Assembly (NCBI RefSeq): GCF_016899935.1
Contig: NZ_JACJJK010000006.1
Location: forward strand, 1 to 64,000
DNA from: Olsenella uli
GTDB taxonomy: Bacteria > Actinomycetota > Coriobacteriia > Coriobacteriales > Atopobiaceae
Length of the DNA: 64,000 nucleotides
Direction: 5' to 3'
The position numbers and the translations under genes were made by a program. How positions within the stretch are numbered: position 1 is the first letter of the stretch; the number at the start of each line of letters is the position of its first letter. The notes beneath the pieces were generated by a model. That model was not told where the DNA came from. It worked only from the letters and a program-made list of their open reading frames with translations, and did no database searches. Shown here one piece after another: positions 37,534-46,477 of this stretch.

Positions 37534-37998
37534 TTACGGCTGGAAGGGCTCCGGGGTGTTCTGCGGGGTGAGCTGGATGACCATGGGAACGCCCATGGCG
37601 TCGAGCTCCTTGAGCGCCTCGACGTCGTCGTCGCCGCAGTTGATGTTGCGGTTGTAGGTCTTGGTGATGTTCATCGAGGTGATGTTGCCGAGGATGATCT
37701 GGTCGAACTTCACGCCGGCCTTGGCGAGCTTGACGTAGACCTCGGGCTTCTTGACGACGATGAACAGGCGCTGGGCGTCGTACTTGCCGGCGAGGATGTT
37801 GGCCGCGGCCTTCTCGACGGGCAGGACGGAGAGCTTGCAGGTGGCCGGGGTGGCCATGCGCAGGACTTGCTTCTGGGTGGCGTCCTCGGCGACCTGGTCG
37901 TCGACGACCATGAAGCGGCTCACCTGACGGGCGTTGGCCCAGAGGTTGCCGACCTGGCCGTGAATGAGACGGAAGTCAACACGTGCTCCAACGATCAT
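37534..37998 (-). CDS. PTS mannose-family EIIB component
   Basis: A 154-residue phosphotransfer protein. The active His is in VDFRLIHGQVGNLWA; NITSMNITKTYNRNI and VVDDQVAED are family-like. The ATG at 37996-37998 lies directly before (2 bp from) the end of the beta-galactosidase gene, so translation is probably coupled. I prefer it over a TTG 9 bp upstream because GGAG precedes it. Confidence 0.93.
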   Translation of the reverse strand: MIVGARVDFRLIHGQVGNLWANARQVSRFMVVDDQVAEDATQKQVLRMATPATCKLSVLPVEKAAANILAGKYDAQRLFIVVKKPEVYVKLAKAGVKFDQIILGNITSMNITKTYNRNINCGDDDVEALKELDAMGVPMVIQLTPQNTPEPFQP

Positions 37999-37999
37999 G

Positions 38000-39805
38000 C
38001 TACTCAACTCCTTCTTTCTCCAGTTGCCTAATGAGGGGTGTGGAGCGCAGGGAGATGGTGTCGCTCACGGTTCCCTCGGTCTCAAACAGAACGAGCTCGT
38101 TGGCGCCGGCGCGCAGCATGCCGTGCGGGACGTAGAGCGTGGAGATCGGGCCGATCTCCCAGTACCTGCCCACGTTGATCCCGTTGACGAACGCGACGCC
38201 CTTGCCAAAGCCCGTAGTGTCTATGAACGTGTCCGCCGGCTCGTCGAGCGTGAACTCGAAGCGCGAGAAGGACGGCGTGCCCGCAGCCCACCCGGCGGCG
38301 TAGTCGATTCCGGAGACGTCCTCGAGGGGAAGGCGGTACTGCTCCCAGTTGAGGACGAAGTGCAGGTCCACGCAGACGCCCGTGCGGATGCCCTTGCGCT
38401 GCGTGTCCGCGAGGAACTTGTGGCCGTAGTTGACGCGGCCCATGTTCTCCACGAGGACGTCCAGCTGGTTGTTCTTCTCGCCCAGCGTGTGGCGGATGTC
38501 CTCGCCGATGTGCTCCTGGTACTGCGTGGCCACGTGCTCGCCGTTGACGTAGACCTGCGCGCGGTCGCGGCCGTCCACCACGCGGATACGCTCCGGCTCC
38601 GTGGTGTCGCGCTCGACCTGCGTGCGGTAGAGGACGTAGCCGTAGGACTGGCCGAGGTCCTCCATCGTCTGCGGGTAGAGCGAGGTCACCGGGCCGGCGT
38701 CGAGGTTGGCCAGGTTCTCGAAGAGGCCGGCGCGGCCCGTGAGGGCGATCTTCTCGGCCGGGACGTCCACGGCGGTCTTGACCAGCGGCTCGGCCGTGGG
38801 GACCTCCGGGAAGAGGTCGCGCACCACGTCCCGCAGGAGGTACCACTTCTGCGTGGGGTTGCCCTCCTCGTCGAGCACGGCGTCGTAGTCGTAGGAGGTG
38901 ACCTGGTGCAGGTCGTGCGTGTGACGGGCGGAGCAACCGTTCATGAAGCCAAAGTTGGTGCCGCCGTGGAACATGTAGAGGTTGATGGAGCCGCCGAGCT
39001 CCAGCAGCTCGCGCACGCAGTCGGCGAGGTCCTGGGCGTCGCGGCGGATGACGTTCTCGCCCCAGCGGTTGAACCAGCCGTCCCAGAACTCCATGCACAT
39101 GAGGGGCCAGTCCTTGCCGTGCTCCTCGTGGAAGGCCTTGAGGTTGGCGAAGTTCTCCCCGGCGCGCGAGCCAAAGTTGCCGGTGACAAAGACGTCGTCG
39201 TCGATGAGGGTACCGGCGCGCAGGCAGCCGCGCCACGGGCCGTCGGAGGTGCAGAGGGGCACGTCCACGCCGCGGTCCAGCATGAGGTCGCGGATGGCGC
39301 GCAGGTACTGCTTGTCCTCGCCGTAGGAGCCGTACTCGTTCTCAACCTGCATCATGATGACGTTGCCGCCGCGCGTGACCTGGCGCTCGGTAAGGATGGG
39401 CATCAGGGCGTCATAGTAGGAGGCCACGCGCTCGAGGAAGCGCGGGTCGCGCGAGCGCGGGCGCATGGAGCGGTCGGCGAGCAGCCACGCCGGGAAGCCG
39501 CCCCACTCCCACTCCGCGCAGATGAACGGGCTCGGGCGGACGATGATCCAGAGGCCGAGCTCGGCCGCCTCGTCGAGGAAGCGCGCGAGGTCGAGGCCGC
39601 CCGTGAAGTCGAACTCGCCGGGGCGCGGCTCGTGGAGGTTCCACGGGACGTACGTCTCGACGGTGTTGAAGCCCATCGCCTTGAGGTTGTAGAGCGAGTG
39701 GTGCCAGTCGTCGGGATGCACGCGGAAGTAGTGAATCGAGCCGGAGAGAATCCTGAACGCCTTGCCATCGAGCATGAACTGGTCGCGAATCTCGAAGGTG
39801 TGCAC
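38000..39805 (-). CDS. GH35 beta-galactosidase (BgaC-like), no signal peptide
   Basis: A 601-residue glycosidase. The GH35 TIM barrel begins FMLDGKAFRILSGSIHYFRVH. The acid/base Glu is in MMQVENEYGSYG and the nucleophile Glu in CMEFWDGWFNRWGE; GGTNFGFMNG is the family signature. Two beta-sandwich regions follow. GH35 enzymes of this operon type favour Gal-beta-1,3-linked GlcNAc/GalNAc, and the linked PTS, AgaS and NagA genes fit that. Start GTG at 39803-39805 behind AGGAGAGGGG. Lack of an export signal suggests it acts on imported disaccharide, although a similar pneumococcal enzyme is reported at the surface. Confidence 0.92.
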   Translation of the reverse strand: MHTFEIRDQFMLDGKAFRILSGSIHYFRVHPDDWHHSLYNLKAMGFNTVETYVPWNLHEPRPGEFDFTGGLDLARFLDEAAELGLWIIVRPSPFICAEWEWGGFPAWLLADRSMRPRSRDPRFLERVASYYDALMPILTERQVTRGGNVIMMQVENEYGSYGEDKQYLRAIRDLMLDRGVDVPLCTSDGPWRGCLRAGTLIDDDVFVTGNFGSRAGENFANLKAFHEEHGKDWPLMCMEFWDGWFNRWGENVIRRDAQDLADCVRELLELGGSINLYMFHGGTNFGFMNGCSARHTHDLHQVTSYDYDAVLDEEGNPTQKWYLLRDVVRDLFPEVPTAEPLVKTAVDVPAEKIALTGRAGLFENLANLDAGPVTSLYPQTMEDLGQSYGYVLYRTQVERDTTEPERIRVVDGRDRAQVYVNGEHVATQYQEHIGEDIRHTLGEKNNQLDVLVENMGRVNYGHKFLADTQRKGIRTGVCVDLHFVLNWEQYRLPLEDVSGIDYAAGWAAGTPSFSRFEFTLDEPADTFIDTTGFGKGVAFVNGINVGRYWEIGPISTLYVPHGMLRAGANELVLFETEGTVSDTISLRSTPLIRQLEKEGVE

Positions 39806-39877
39806 GTTTCCCCTCTCCTGTGGGCGCTGGTCGCTTGCCGGCGTGCGGTCGTCGGCACATGGTTCGCATGGTGAGCA

Positions 39878-39909
39878 ACTATACACGATTTCTTCGAAAA
39901 TGTTGGCAA
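39878..39909 (-). promoter_or_regulatory. Possible promoter of the GH35-PTS operon
   Basis: On the minus strand TATAGT (39878-39883) lies 73 bp before the GTG. TTGCCA (39904-39909) is a weak -35 at a long spacing of 20 bp. The surrounding 130 bp are unusually AT-rich for this genome, consistent with a promoter region. Confidence 0.4.
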
Positions 39910-40028
39910 TTTGTGGAGACTCAGGTAAACGGTAACTTTTTGCCGCTGAACGGCAACACGCTCTTATCGCAGTTGAAAGGCCCTGTTTACGAGCTCGAAA
40001 TCAAATAAACACCAGCTTACGGGCCCTT

Positions 40029-40067
40029 TAACTGGTAGTAACAACCCTAACAGTTAGACCACTGGTA
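40029..40067. promoter_or_regulatory. Candidate GntR/HutC operator pair
   Basis: TAACTGGTAGTAAC (40029-40042) and GTTAGACCACTGGTA (40053-40067) form an imperfect inverted pair. Both contain the ACTGGT/GACCA half-sites usual for HutC-type GntR regulators of amino-sugar genes. It lies in the 405-bp gap (39806-40210) between the divergent GH35 and PfkB genes, where it could control both. Confidence 0.4.
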
Positions 40068-40210
40068 TCGTTCCCATCCGGCCGCAGGCGGCGCCGGGGC
40101 GCGTCCGCCGGCAGGACCCCGCGCGGACCCGGTCCCCGCCCGAACCTGAATGGCTATAAGATGCACTCAGCGCCCGCGACGCCGGGCATCGCCTACCCTA
40201 AGGAGTCCCC

Positions 40211-41146
40211 ATGATCTCCACCGTCACGCTCAACGCCTCCATCGACAAGGCCTACCAGCTGGCCTGCCCGCTCGTCGACGGGACCGTCATGCGCGTAGAG
40301 ACCTGCATCGACGTCGCCGGCGGCAAGGGGCTCAACGCGGCGCGGGCGGTCGCGACCTGCGGGGAGCGCGTCGTGGCGACGGGCTTTGTGGGCGGCAACA
40401 ACGGCCGGCTCCTGTGCGAGCTGCTCGACGCCGACGGCATCGAGCACGACTTCGTGCACGTCAAGGCCGAGACGCGCTGCTGCGTGAACGTGCTCGAGCC
40501 CGACGGCCGCTCGACCGAGTTCCTGGAGCCGGGCCGCCCCGTGGGCAGCGAGGAGGTGGCCGCCGTCCGCGCCAAGATCGCCGAGATCGCCGAGGCTGCG
40601 GACGTGGTGACCTTCAACGGCAGTGTGCCGGCCGGTACCGGCGCGGAGATTTACCGCGAGCTCGTGGGCGTGGTGCGCGCGGCGGGCAAGCCCGCGATCC
40701 TGGACACCTCGGGGACGCTGCTCGTGAACAGCCTGGAGGCGCGCCCCACGATGATCAAGCCCAACACCGACGAGATTCAGGCCATCCTGGGCCGCAAGCC
40801 GGAGTCCATCGACGAGATCGTAGCCGCCGCGCGCGAGGTGCACGAGAAGTGCGGCATCGAGAAGGTCGTGGTCTCGCTCGGCGGCGACGGCTCCGTCATG
40901 GCCTGCGACGAGGGCGTCTTCCGCGGGCACGCGCCCAGGATCGACGTGGTGAACCCCGTGGGCTCCGGTGACACGATGGTCGGCGCCTTCGCTGTGGCGA
41001 TCGCGCGCGGCATGAGCGTGGAGGAGCAGCTCGCCTACGCGATGAGCTGCGCGAGCGCCAACTGCCTCTCGGCGAGCACCGGCCACTTCGACATGGCCGT
41101 CGCCGACGAGCTCCGCTCCCAGACCAGCGTCGAGCGCGTGGCGTAA
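40211..41146 (+). CDS. PfkB-family kinase: tagatose-6-phosphate or fructose-1-phosphate kinase
   Basis: A 311-residue kinase of the LacC/FruK group. MISTVTLNASIDKAYQL at the start, the substrate loop DVAGGKGLNAARAV, and the catalytic NPVGSGDTMVGAFAVAIARG near residue 250 are intact. Divergent position next to a GH35/PTS/AgaS operon favours tagatose-6-P kinase, completing AgaS to aldolase flux, and a separate fruK is present at 48692. GGAG precedes the ATG by 5 bp. Confidence 0.85.
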   Translation: MISTVTLNASIDKAYQLACPLVDGTVMRVETCIDVAGGKGLNAARAVATCGERVVATGFVGGNNGRLLCELLDADGIEHDFVHVKAETRCCVNVLEPDGRSTEFLEPGRPVGSEEVAAVRAKIAEIAEAADVVTFNGSVPAGTGAEIYRELVGVVRAAGKPAILDTSGTLLVNSLEARPTMIKPNTDEIQAILGRKPESIDEIVAAAREVHEKCGIEKVVVSLGGDGSVMACDEGVFRGHAPRIDVVNPVGSGDTMVGAFAVAIARGMSVEEQLAYAMSCASANCLSASTGHFDMAVADELRSQTSVERVA

Positions 41147-41153
41147 CCCGGAA

Positions 41154-42017
41154 TCACGACACGCCCTCAAGAACAAGGCGCGCCGAGAAGGTCGGGCGCT
41201 CGCCGGTGGTGACGCCCACGTCGAGCGCGCCGCCCATCGCCTCCGCGAGGGAGCGGGCGACGGCGAGGCCGAGGCCGGTCCCGCCGGTTCTGCGCGCGGG
41301 GTCGCCCTGGTAGAAGCGCTCGGTGAGCCGCTCCGGGTCCAGGCGCGCCGCGAGGTCCGGGGCCACGGGGTTATCGACCGTGAGAGCCGCGCCCGCCACG
41401 CGGACGGTCGGCGCGCCGCTGCCGTGCGCGAGCGCGTTCTCGAGCAGGTTGGCGACCACGCGGGCAAGTGCGTCGGGCGCAGCGAGCACGGGCGCGGCCC
41501 CGCCGACGCTCACGTCCGGTTCCCAGCCGCGCGCGGCGAAGTCTCCATACCGGGCCGCGAGCGCATCCGTCACGACGGCGGCAAGATCGTAGGGCACGAG
41601 CTCCGGCTGCCAGGACGGGTCGGCGGCGCGGGCGTACGTGAAGAGATCGTCCACGAGGACGCGCATGGCGGCCAGCCGCTCGGCGGCGCGAGCGAGGTAG
41701 CGGGCGGCGTCCGCCGGGTCAGCGGCGCGCTCGGCGAGCTGCAGGTAGCCCTGGGCGCCGGCGAGCGGCGTGCGGATGTCGTGGCTGAGCGCGGCGAGCT
41801 GCTCGCGGAAGCGCCCGTCGGTCGCGCGTCGGACCGCCTCGCGCGCGAGGTCCGCGTCAAGGTGGCGGTCGATCGCGCGGGCGAGCGCGGAGACGGCCGG
41901 ATCGGCGGACTCCAGGCGGGCGCGCGCCGCCGGCGCCTCCGCCGCCCGGTCGAGCAGCTCCGCGAGCCGCGCAAGGTCGCGGTCGCGTGCGCGGCGGCCA
42001 GGTGCGGGCGTGCCCAT
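41154..42017 (-). CDS. Cytoplasmic sensor histidine kinase
   Basis: A 287-residue kinase without a membrane helix. The H-box LSHDIRTPLAGAQGYLQLAE carries the phospho-His (about residue 80). The N-box is NLLENALAHG and the G-box GGTGLGLAVARSLAE. The N-terminal 70 residues are Ala/Arg-rich and helical. Its ATG shares a base with the stop of the permease gene (TGATG). It should partner the response regulator at 44027-44737 and be controlled through the ABC exporter, as in lantibiotic or bacitracin resistance modules. Lack of a sensor domain is notable. Confidence 0.88.
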   Translation of the reverse strand: MGTPAPGRRARDRDLARLAELLDRAAEAPAARARLESADPAVSALARAIDRHLDADLAREAVRRATDGRFREQLAALSHDIRTPLAGAQGYLQLAERAADPADAARYLARAAERLAAMRVLVDDLFTYARAADPSWQPELVPYDLAAVVTDALAARYGDFAARGWEPDVSVGGAAPVLAAPDALARVVANLLENALAHGSGAPTVRVAGAALTVDNPVAPDLAARLDPERLTERFYQGDPARRTGGTGLGLAVARSLAEAMGGALDVGVTTGERPTFSARLVLEGVS

Positions 42018-42778
42018 CACAGGCTCTCGCGCCTGACGCGGCGGCCGAGGAGCAGCGCCGCGAGCACGAGGTACGCGACCGGCAGGAGCAGCGCGTGGAC
42101 AAGGCCCAGCGGGGGCTCGCGCAGGAGGAGCACCAGCTTGAACGGGCTCAGCAGGAGCTGAATGCCCTGGGAGGTCACGTCAAGCCCGAGCAGCACGAAG
42201 CCCAGTGCCAGAAGAATCTCGAGCACGTACCCGAGGACCCCGCTCGTGACGAGGTAGGACGCCACGAGGACGGCCCCCATCCCGTGCGGCTTTTTCACCA
42301 GGGCGAGGGCGATGACCGCAAACGTCCAGCCCACGAGCGCGTGCACCACGACCGCCAGGGCGAGCGCGGCCGGCTCGGTCCCCCGTGCGACCGTCACCCC
42401 CGGGAGCGGCAGGCAGACGAAGCCGACCAGGGACGACCAGACCGCGAGCAGCACGGCCAGGATGCCCGCGAGAAGGACGCGCGAGGTCACGTAGCCCGCT
42501 CGCCCGCCCTCGGCGGTCACGCTCGCGCGCAGGCCGCGCGCGGCGAGGTCGTGCGAGGAGAGGCCCAGGGTGGCGAAGCACGTGCCAAGGACCGCCCCGG
42601 AACTCACGACGCCCAGGTACACGGTCTGGAAGTCGGCGCGGGAGTACCCGCCCGACATGAGCATGACCCACGCGAACCATCCCGCGTACAGCATGGGGAG
42701 CACCAGGGCCCCCTTCACGTAGGCGTCACGAGAGGCCAGGTAGAGCGCGGCGCGCAGCTGGTTTCTGAGGTTGCTCAT
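42017..42778 (-). CDS. ABC transporter permease (ABC-2/LanE-G type)
   Basis: A 253-residue membrane protein with six hydrophobic segments (for example VLPMLYAGWFAWVMLM, VLLAGILAVLLAVWSSLVGFV, LALAVVVHALVGWTFAVIAL). The size and six-helix layout match permeases of lantibiotic immunity or antimicrobial export ABC systems. It follows the ATPase gene by 5 bp and overlaps the kinase gene. Only one permease is present, so it may act as a homodimer. Confidence 0.8.
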   Translation of the reverse strand: MSNLRNQLRAALYLASRDAYVKGALVLPMLYAGWFAWVMLMSGGYSRADFQTVYLGVVSSGAVLGTCFATLGLSSHDLAARGLRASVTAEGGRAGYVTSRVLLAGILAVLLAVWSSLVGFVCLPLPGVTVARGTEPAALALAVVVHALVGWTFAVIALALVKKPHGMGAVLVASYLVTSGVLGYVLEILLALGFVLLGLDVTSQGIQLLLSPFKLVLLLREPPLGLVHALLLPVAYLVLAALLLGRRVRRESL

Positions 42779-42783
42779 GGCGA

Positions 42784-43764
42784 TCACCGGTCCTTCTCGG
42801 CAGAAGGCTCTTCCATCAGGCGCACGAGCTCCGCCCCCACGTCCGGCTCGCTCACGGCAAGCTCCGTCACCGCGATGCCCGCCGCGAGAAGGGTCCGCGC
42901 CAGCACCGTCCGGTCCGGCACGCCGCCGTCCGGGGCGCTCACGCGCAGCGCGCCGTCCGGCAGCACGCGCACCGTGAGGCCCGGCAGCTCCTCGGCGAGC
43001 ACGGCCACCGCACGCTCCGGAGCGTCCGTGCGCAGGTTGAGGTAGGTGGCGCAGGCGTCGGCGAGCTCCTCGGCCGTGAGGGTCCGCGCGAGCTCGCCGT
43101 CGCTCATGACGCCGTAGTGCGTGCACATGCGCTCGAGGTCGGAGAGGACGTGCGAACTCAGCACCACAGTAACGCCGCGCTCGCGGTTGATGCGGACGAG
43201 CAGGTCGCGCAGGTCGGAAACACCCGTGGGGTCGATGCCGGAGAGCGGCTCGTCCAACAGCAGCACCTCCGGGCTCCCGACGAGCGCGAGGGCCACGCCG
43301 AGGCGCTGACGCTGGCCGAGGGAGAGGTCGTCCACGTAGGAGCCGCGCGGCCAGAGGGCGCGGGGGCGCCCGTCGCCGGCCGCGTGCGCGGGGAGGCCCA
43401 CGGCGGCGAGCGCTTCTCGGCACGCCCTGTGCGGGTCGGGCAGGCCGAGGAGCAGCGCGCGGTTCATGAGGTTCTCAAAGGCGTCGAGCCGGCCGTAGAC
43501 TGCGGGCGCCTCCGCGAGCGCGCTCGCGCGCGGGTGCGACCGGCCGGGCGCGAGGCGACGTCCGAGCACGCTCACGGTGCCCGCGTCCGGCAGCATGAGG
43601 CCGGCGATGAGCTTGAGCAGCGTGGACTTGCCCGCGCCGTTCTTGCCCACGAGGCCAAAGACGGACCCGGCGGGCACGGCGAGGCTCACGTCACGCACGG
43701 CGCGGACCCTCCCGCGCAAGAAGGACTTGGAGAGGTCGCTCGTCTCGATGGCGTTGGCGTTCAT
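42784..43764 (-). CDS. ABC transporter ATP-binding protein (CcmA/LanF-like)
   Basis: A 326-residue ATPase. Walker A is GLVGKNGAGKSTLLKLIAGL. The signature is unusual, DLSLGQRQRLGVALAL; Walker B is VLLLDEPLSGIDP and the switch His is in VVLSSHVLSDLERM. The C-terminal 90 residues form the extension common in multidrug/lantibiotic exporters. It lies between the response regulator and the permease. Confidence 0.9.
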   Translation of the reverse strand: MNANAIETSDLSKSFLRGRVRAVRDVSLAVPAGSVFGLVGKNGAGKSTLLKLIAGLMLPDAGTVSVLGRRLAPGRSHPRASALAEAPAVYGRLDAFENLMNRALLLGLPDPHRACREALAAVGLPAHAAGDGRPRALWPRGSYVDDLSLGQRQRLGVALALVGSPEVLLLDEPLSGIDPTGVSDLRDLLVRINRERGVTVVLSSHVLSDLERMCTHYGVMSDGELARTLTAEELADACATYLNLRTDAPERAVAVLAEELPGLTVRVLPDGALRVSAPDGGVPDRTVLARTLLAAGIAVTELAVSEPDVGAELVRLMEEPSAEKDR

Positions 43765-43891
43765 GGCGCCCCCTTCCCTTGCCCTCAGCCTACCCGGAAG
43801 GCGCGCACAAACGCTTCAGATATCTACAAGACTTTGACAAGAACCGTCGAGCGCGGACTATCTTGAGCGAGTTCCGCAACCGGGATGAGAA

Positions 43892-43920
43892 GGGCCGCTA
43901 GCCTAGCGAGCTAGCGGCCC
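43892..43920. terminator. Hairpin between response regulator and ABC gene
   Basis: GGGCCGCTAGC (43892-43902) and GCTAGCGGCCC (43910-43920) form an 11-bp perfect stem with a 7-nt loop, without a T-run. It lies in the 262-bp gap after the response regulator gene. A second small palindrome (CCACAGCGGGCTGTG) lies closer to that gene. Confidence 0.55.
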
Positions 43921-44026
43921 ATCCCCATCTCTAACGGGCGCGGCCCTGCCTACCACAGCGGGCTGTGCCGTCGGCTACCGTATACCCAATATGTGATTGT
44001 CGTAGTGACGAAAACGTGTAGACGAC

Positions 44027-44737
44027 CTATTCTCGCAGCTTGAAGCCGATGCCCCAGACGGTCTGGATGTAGGCGTCGGTGCCGGAGGCGCGCAGCTTGG
44101 CGCGCAGGTTGCTCACGTGCGTGGCGATGGTGCGCTCCTCGGTGAGCGCCTCCTCGCTGCGAACCAGCTCGAAGAGGGCCTGCTTGGTGAAGACGCGGCT
44201 CGGCTCGCGCATCAGGGCAGCCAGGATGTCGAACTCCGTGCGCGTGAGGCGCAGCTCCGCGCCGTCCACGGCAAACGTGCGCGCGGCGGGGTCGAGCTTC
44301 CAGCGGCCAAAGCGGAGCGGCCCCGGAGCAGACGCCTCCCGCTCACAGCCACGAAGCTGCACCTCCACGCGCGCGAGCAGCTCCTCGAGGTCGAAGGGCT
44401 TGACGAGGTAGTCGCTCGCGCCCAGGCGCAGGAGCCCCACGCGGTCCGTCACGGCGGACTTGGCCGAAGTCACGATCACGGGCGCGTCCACGCCGGCCGC
44501 GCGCAGGCGCCCGACGAGCTCCTCGCCCGGGACGCCCGGCAGCATGAGGTCCAAGATCACGAGGTCGAGGCGCTGGTTCTTCTCGGCCGCGCGCTCCGCG
44601 AGCAGCAGCGCCTCGGTGCCGGAGAACGCCGGCACGCAGGCGTAGCCCTCGTCGTCGAGGAAGGTGCAGACCACCTCGGAGAGCGCGGCATCGTCCTCCA
44701 CCACGAGGACGCGGGGACTGTAAGCCCTAGTTCTCAA
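44027..44737 (-). CDS. OmpR/PhoB-family response regulator
   Basis: A 236-residue regulator: receiver domain (RVLVVEDDAALSEVV, phospho-Asp in LDLVILDLMLPG, Lys in YLVKPFD) and a C-terminal winged helix (LTRTEFDILAALMREPSRVFTKQALFE...VSNLRAKL...VWGIGFKL). I place the start at TTG 44735-44737, which overlaps the upstream HAD gene by 11 bp and has GGGGAG 7 bp before it; an ATG start would lose part of the receiver or need an upstream unrelated stretch. It likely pairs with the kinase at 41154-42017. Confidence 0.88.
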   Translation of the reverse strand: MRTRAYSPRVLVVEDDAALSEVVCTFLDDEGYACVPAFSGTEALLLAERAAEKNQRLDLVILDLMLPGVPGEELVGRLRAAGVDAPVIVTSAKSAVTDRVGLLRLGASDYLVKPFDLEELLARVEVQLRGCEREASAPGPLRFGRWKLDPAARTFAVDGAELRLTRTEFDILAALMREPSRVFTKQALFELVRSEEALTEERTIATHVSNLRAKLRASGTDAYIQTVWGIGFKLRE

Positions 44738-45542
44738 ACGGCCACTCCCCGCGCGCGAGGGCCTCGATCGCCGCAGCCACGGCATCGTCCTCGCAGGCGC
44801 CGATGTGCCAGCGCGCCACAGCGGCCGCCTCGGGCGAGGCGCCTGCCACGGCGACCGAGTTCGGGACGGCGGTGAACATGGGCAGGTCGTTGTCCGCGTC
44901 GCCAAAGACCACGACCTCGTCCAGCCCCACGCCCAGGCGCTCGGCGAGCCATCTCACGGCGGCGCCCTTGTTCCAGCCGCGCGGCATGATGTTGGAGTAG
45001 GTGGGCATGGCGCGGTCCACGTCGAGCGCGTCGACCTCGGCGTTCAGGCGCGCGACGAGCTCGGCCATGCCAGCCGCGTCCCCGCCGTAGAAGACGTTGG
45101 CCTTCACCACCGCAAAGTCCGGGAGGCGGCCCAGCTCGACGCACCGCTCGCCGTAGGTCGGGAAGGCACGGGTGAGGTCCTCGCGCGTGCCCGACGCCAC
45201 GAGCGGCACCATATCGTCAAAGCACACGAGGCCGGCACCGGGGGTCTCGGCCGTGATCTGACGCAGGCGCTCCAGCGCATCCGGGGCGAGCGTCTGCTCC
45301 ATGACCTTCTCGCCGCCCACGTAGACCTGCATGCCGTTGGTCGCGAGCGCCGTTGCGCAGCAGGTGGCGTCGCCGCCGAAGAAGGCCGGGATCCACGCGT
45401 AGCCGCGCCCGCTCGCCGGGCCCACGACGAGCCCCGCGTCCTGCGCCGCGCGGATGGCCGCGACCGTCCGCGGCGAGACGGTCTTCTCGCCGCGCGGAAG
45501 AACGGTGCCGTCTATGTCCGTGAGGATGAGCCGTGCCGTCAT
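44727..45542 (-). CDS. HAD-superfamily Cof-type phosphatase
   Basis: A 271-residue hydrolase of the Cof/IIB class. Motif I is ILTDIDGTVLP, motif II is in GPASGRGY, the motif III Lys is in MPRGWNKGAAVRWL, and motif IV is VVFGDADNDLPMF. Such enzymes dephosphorylate sugar phosphates or FMN. It overlaps the response regulator start by 11 bp, so the two are translationally coupled even though the functional link is unclear. Confidence 0.88.
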   Translation of the reverse strand: MTARLILTDIDGTVLPRGEKTVSPRTVAAIRAAQDAGLVVGPASGRGYAWIPAFFGGDATCCATALATNGMQVYVGGEKVMEQTLAPDALERLRQITAETPGAGLVCFDDMVPLVASGTREDLTRAFPTYGERCVELGRLPDFAVVKANVFYGGDAAGMAELVARLNAEVDALDVDRAMPTYSNIMPRGWNKGAAVRWLAERLGVGLDEVVVFGDADNDLPMFTAVPNSVAVAGASPEAAAVARWHIGACEDDAVAAAIEALARGEWPFEN

Positions 45543-45561
45543 GGTTGTTTCTCCCCTCTTG

Positions 45562-45631
45562 ACTCAAGTGGAGCAAACAGACGTTTTCGGCTCGATTTGG
45601 CGAGAAAAACGTCCGTTTCGTCCACCTGAGT
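45562..45631. repeat. Long imperfect inverted repeat upstream of the HAD gene
   Basis: ACTCAAGTGGAGCAAACAGA... (45562-45587) and 45606-45631 are reverse complements at 22 of 26 positions. The 18-nt loop includes GGCGAG. It occupies most of the 130-bp gap between the HAD and DeoR genes and could regulate or terminate. No T-run. Confidence 0.8.
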
Positions 45632-45672
45632 TTACACGCGTCGGAAGCGGAGGCGTCGGGCGCGCGCCACGC

Positions 45673-46443
45673 CTAGTATATGATGCGGCAGCCCAGCTCT
45701 TCGCCGTCGGCGCGGACGGCCTCGCCGGGGTCGGCGTCCGTGATGAGGGCCTCCACGTCGGCGAGCGTGCCAAACCAGAGCAGGCCCGGCGCACCCACCT
45801 TGGAGGAGTCAAGCAGCACGTAGGTCCGCTCGGCGCAGGCGAGAAACGCGCGCTTGAGCTCGGCCATGTCCTGGTTGTTGGTCATGAGGCCTCGCCCGGG
45901 CACGTAGGAGGTCGGCGAGACGAAGGCCTTGTCCGGGTGGATCACCTCGAGGGTGCGCAGCGCGAGCGGGCCGGCCGTGTAGCGGTGGCTCTTGCGGAGG
46001 CTGCCACCGAGCATGATGACGTCAAGCGAGGGGGCGGAGCGGTCCACGTAGTCGGTGATCGTGAGGTCGTCGGTGACGACGGTGACGCCCGAGCGGCCGG
46101 AGATGGCGCGCACGAACTCGAGCGCGGTGGTGCCGGAGTCCACGAGCACGGAGTCGCCGTCGGCCACGAGCGGCGCCGCGAGCCGGGCGATCGCACGCTT
46201 GGCCTCCACGTTAACGTTGATGCGGCGCTCCTGCACGGAGACGGTGAGCGTCTTGGAGAGCGAGACCGCGCCGCCGTGGGTGCGGCGCAGCTTGCCGTCG
46301 CGCGCGAGGGCGTCGAGGTCGGCGCGGGCGGTCACGCGGCTGACGCCGAAGGCCTCGGCGAGCTGCGCCACCTGCACGGACGTGGCGCGGTCGAGCATGG
46401 AGAGGATCGCGGCGCGGCGCTCCTCCGAGGACATGTCGGGCAT
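45673..46443 (-). CDS. DeoR-family regulator divergent from the aldolase
   Basis: A 256-residue repressor. The N-terminal DeoR helix-turn-helix (RRAAILSMLDRATSVQVAQLAEAFGVSRVTARADLDAL, then GKLRRTHGGAV) is followed by the sugar-phosphate-binding sensor domain with LVDSGTTALEFVRAI and VLLDSSKVGAPGL. DeoR regulators of the AgaR/LacR/FruR group respond to tagatose- or fructose-phosphates. It is divergent from the class II aldolase, with operator-like repeats near its own start. Confidence 0.88.
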   Translation of the reverse strand: MPDMSSEERRAAILSMLDRATSVQVAQLAEAFGVSRVTARADLDALARDGKLRRTHGGAVSLSKTLTVSVQERRINVNVEAKRAIARLAAPLVADGDSVLVDSGTTALEFVRAISGRSGVTVVTDDLTITDYVDRSAPSLDVIMLGGSLRKSHRYTAGPLALRTLEVIHPDKAFVSPTSYVPGRGLMTNNQDMAELKRAFLACAERTYVLLDSSKVGAPGLLWFGTLADVEALITDADPGEAVRADGEELGCRIIY

Positions 46444-46477
46444 GGCGCCCCCTCTCGGCAGTTGTGTGCGAAATGTG

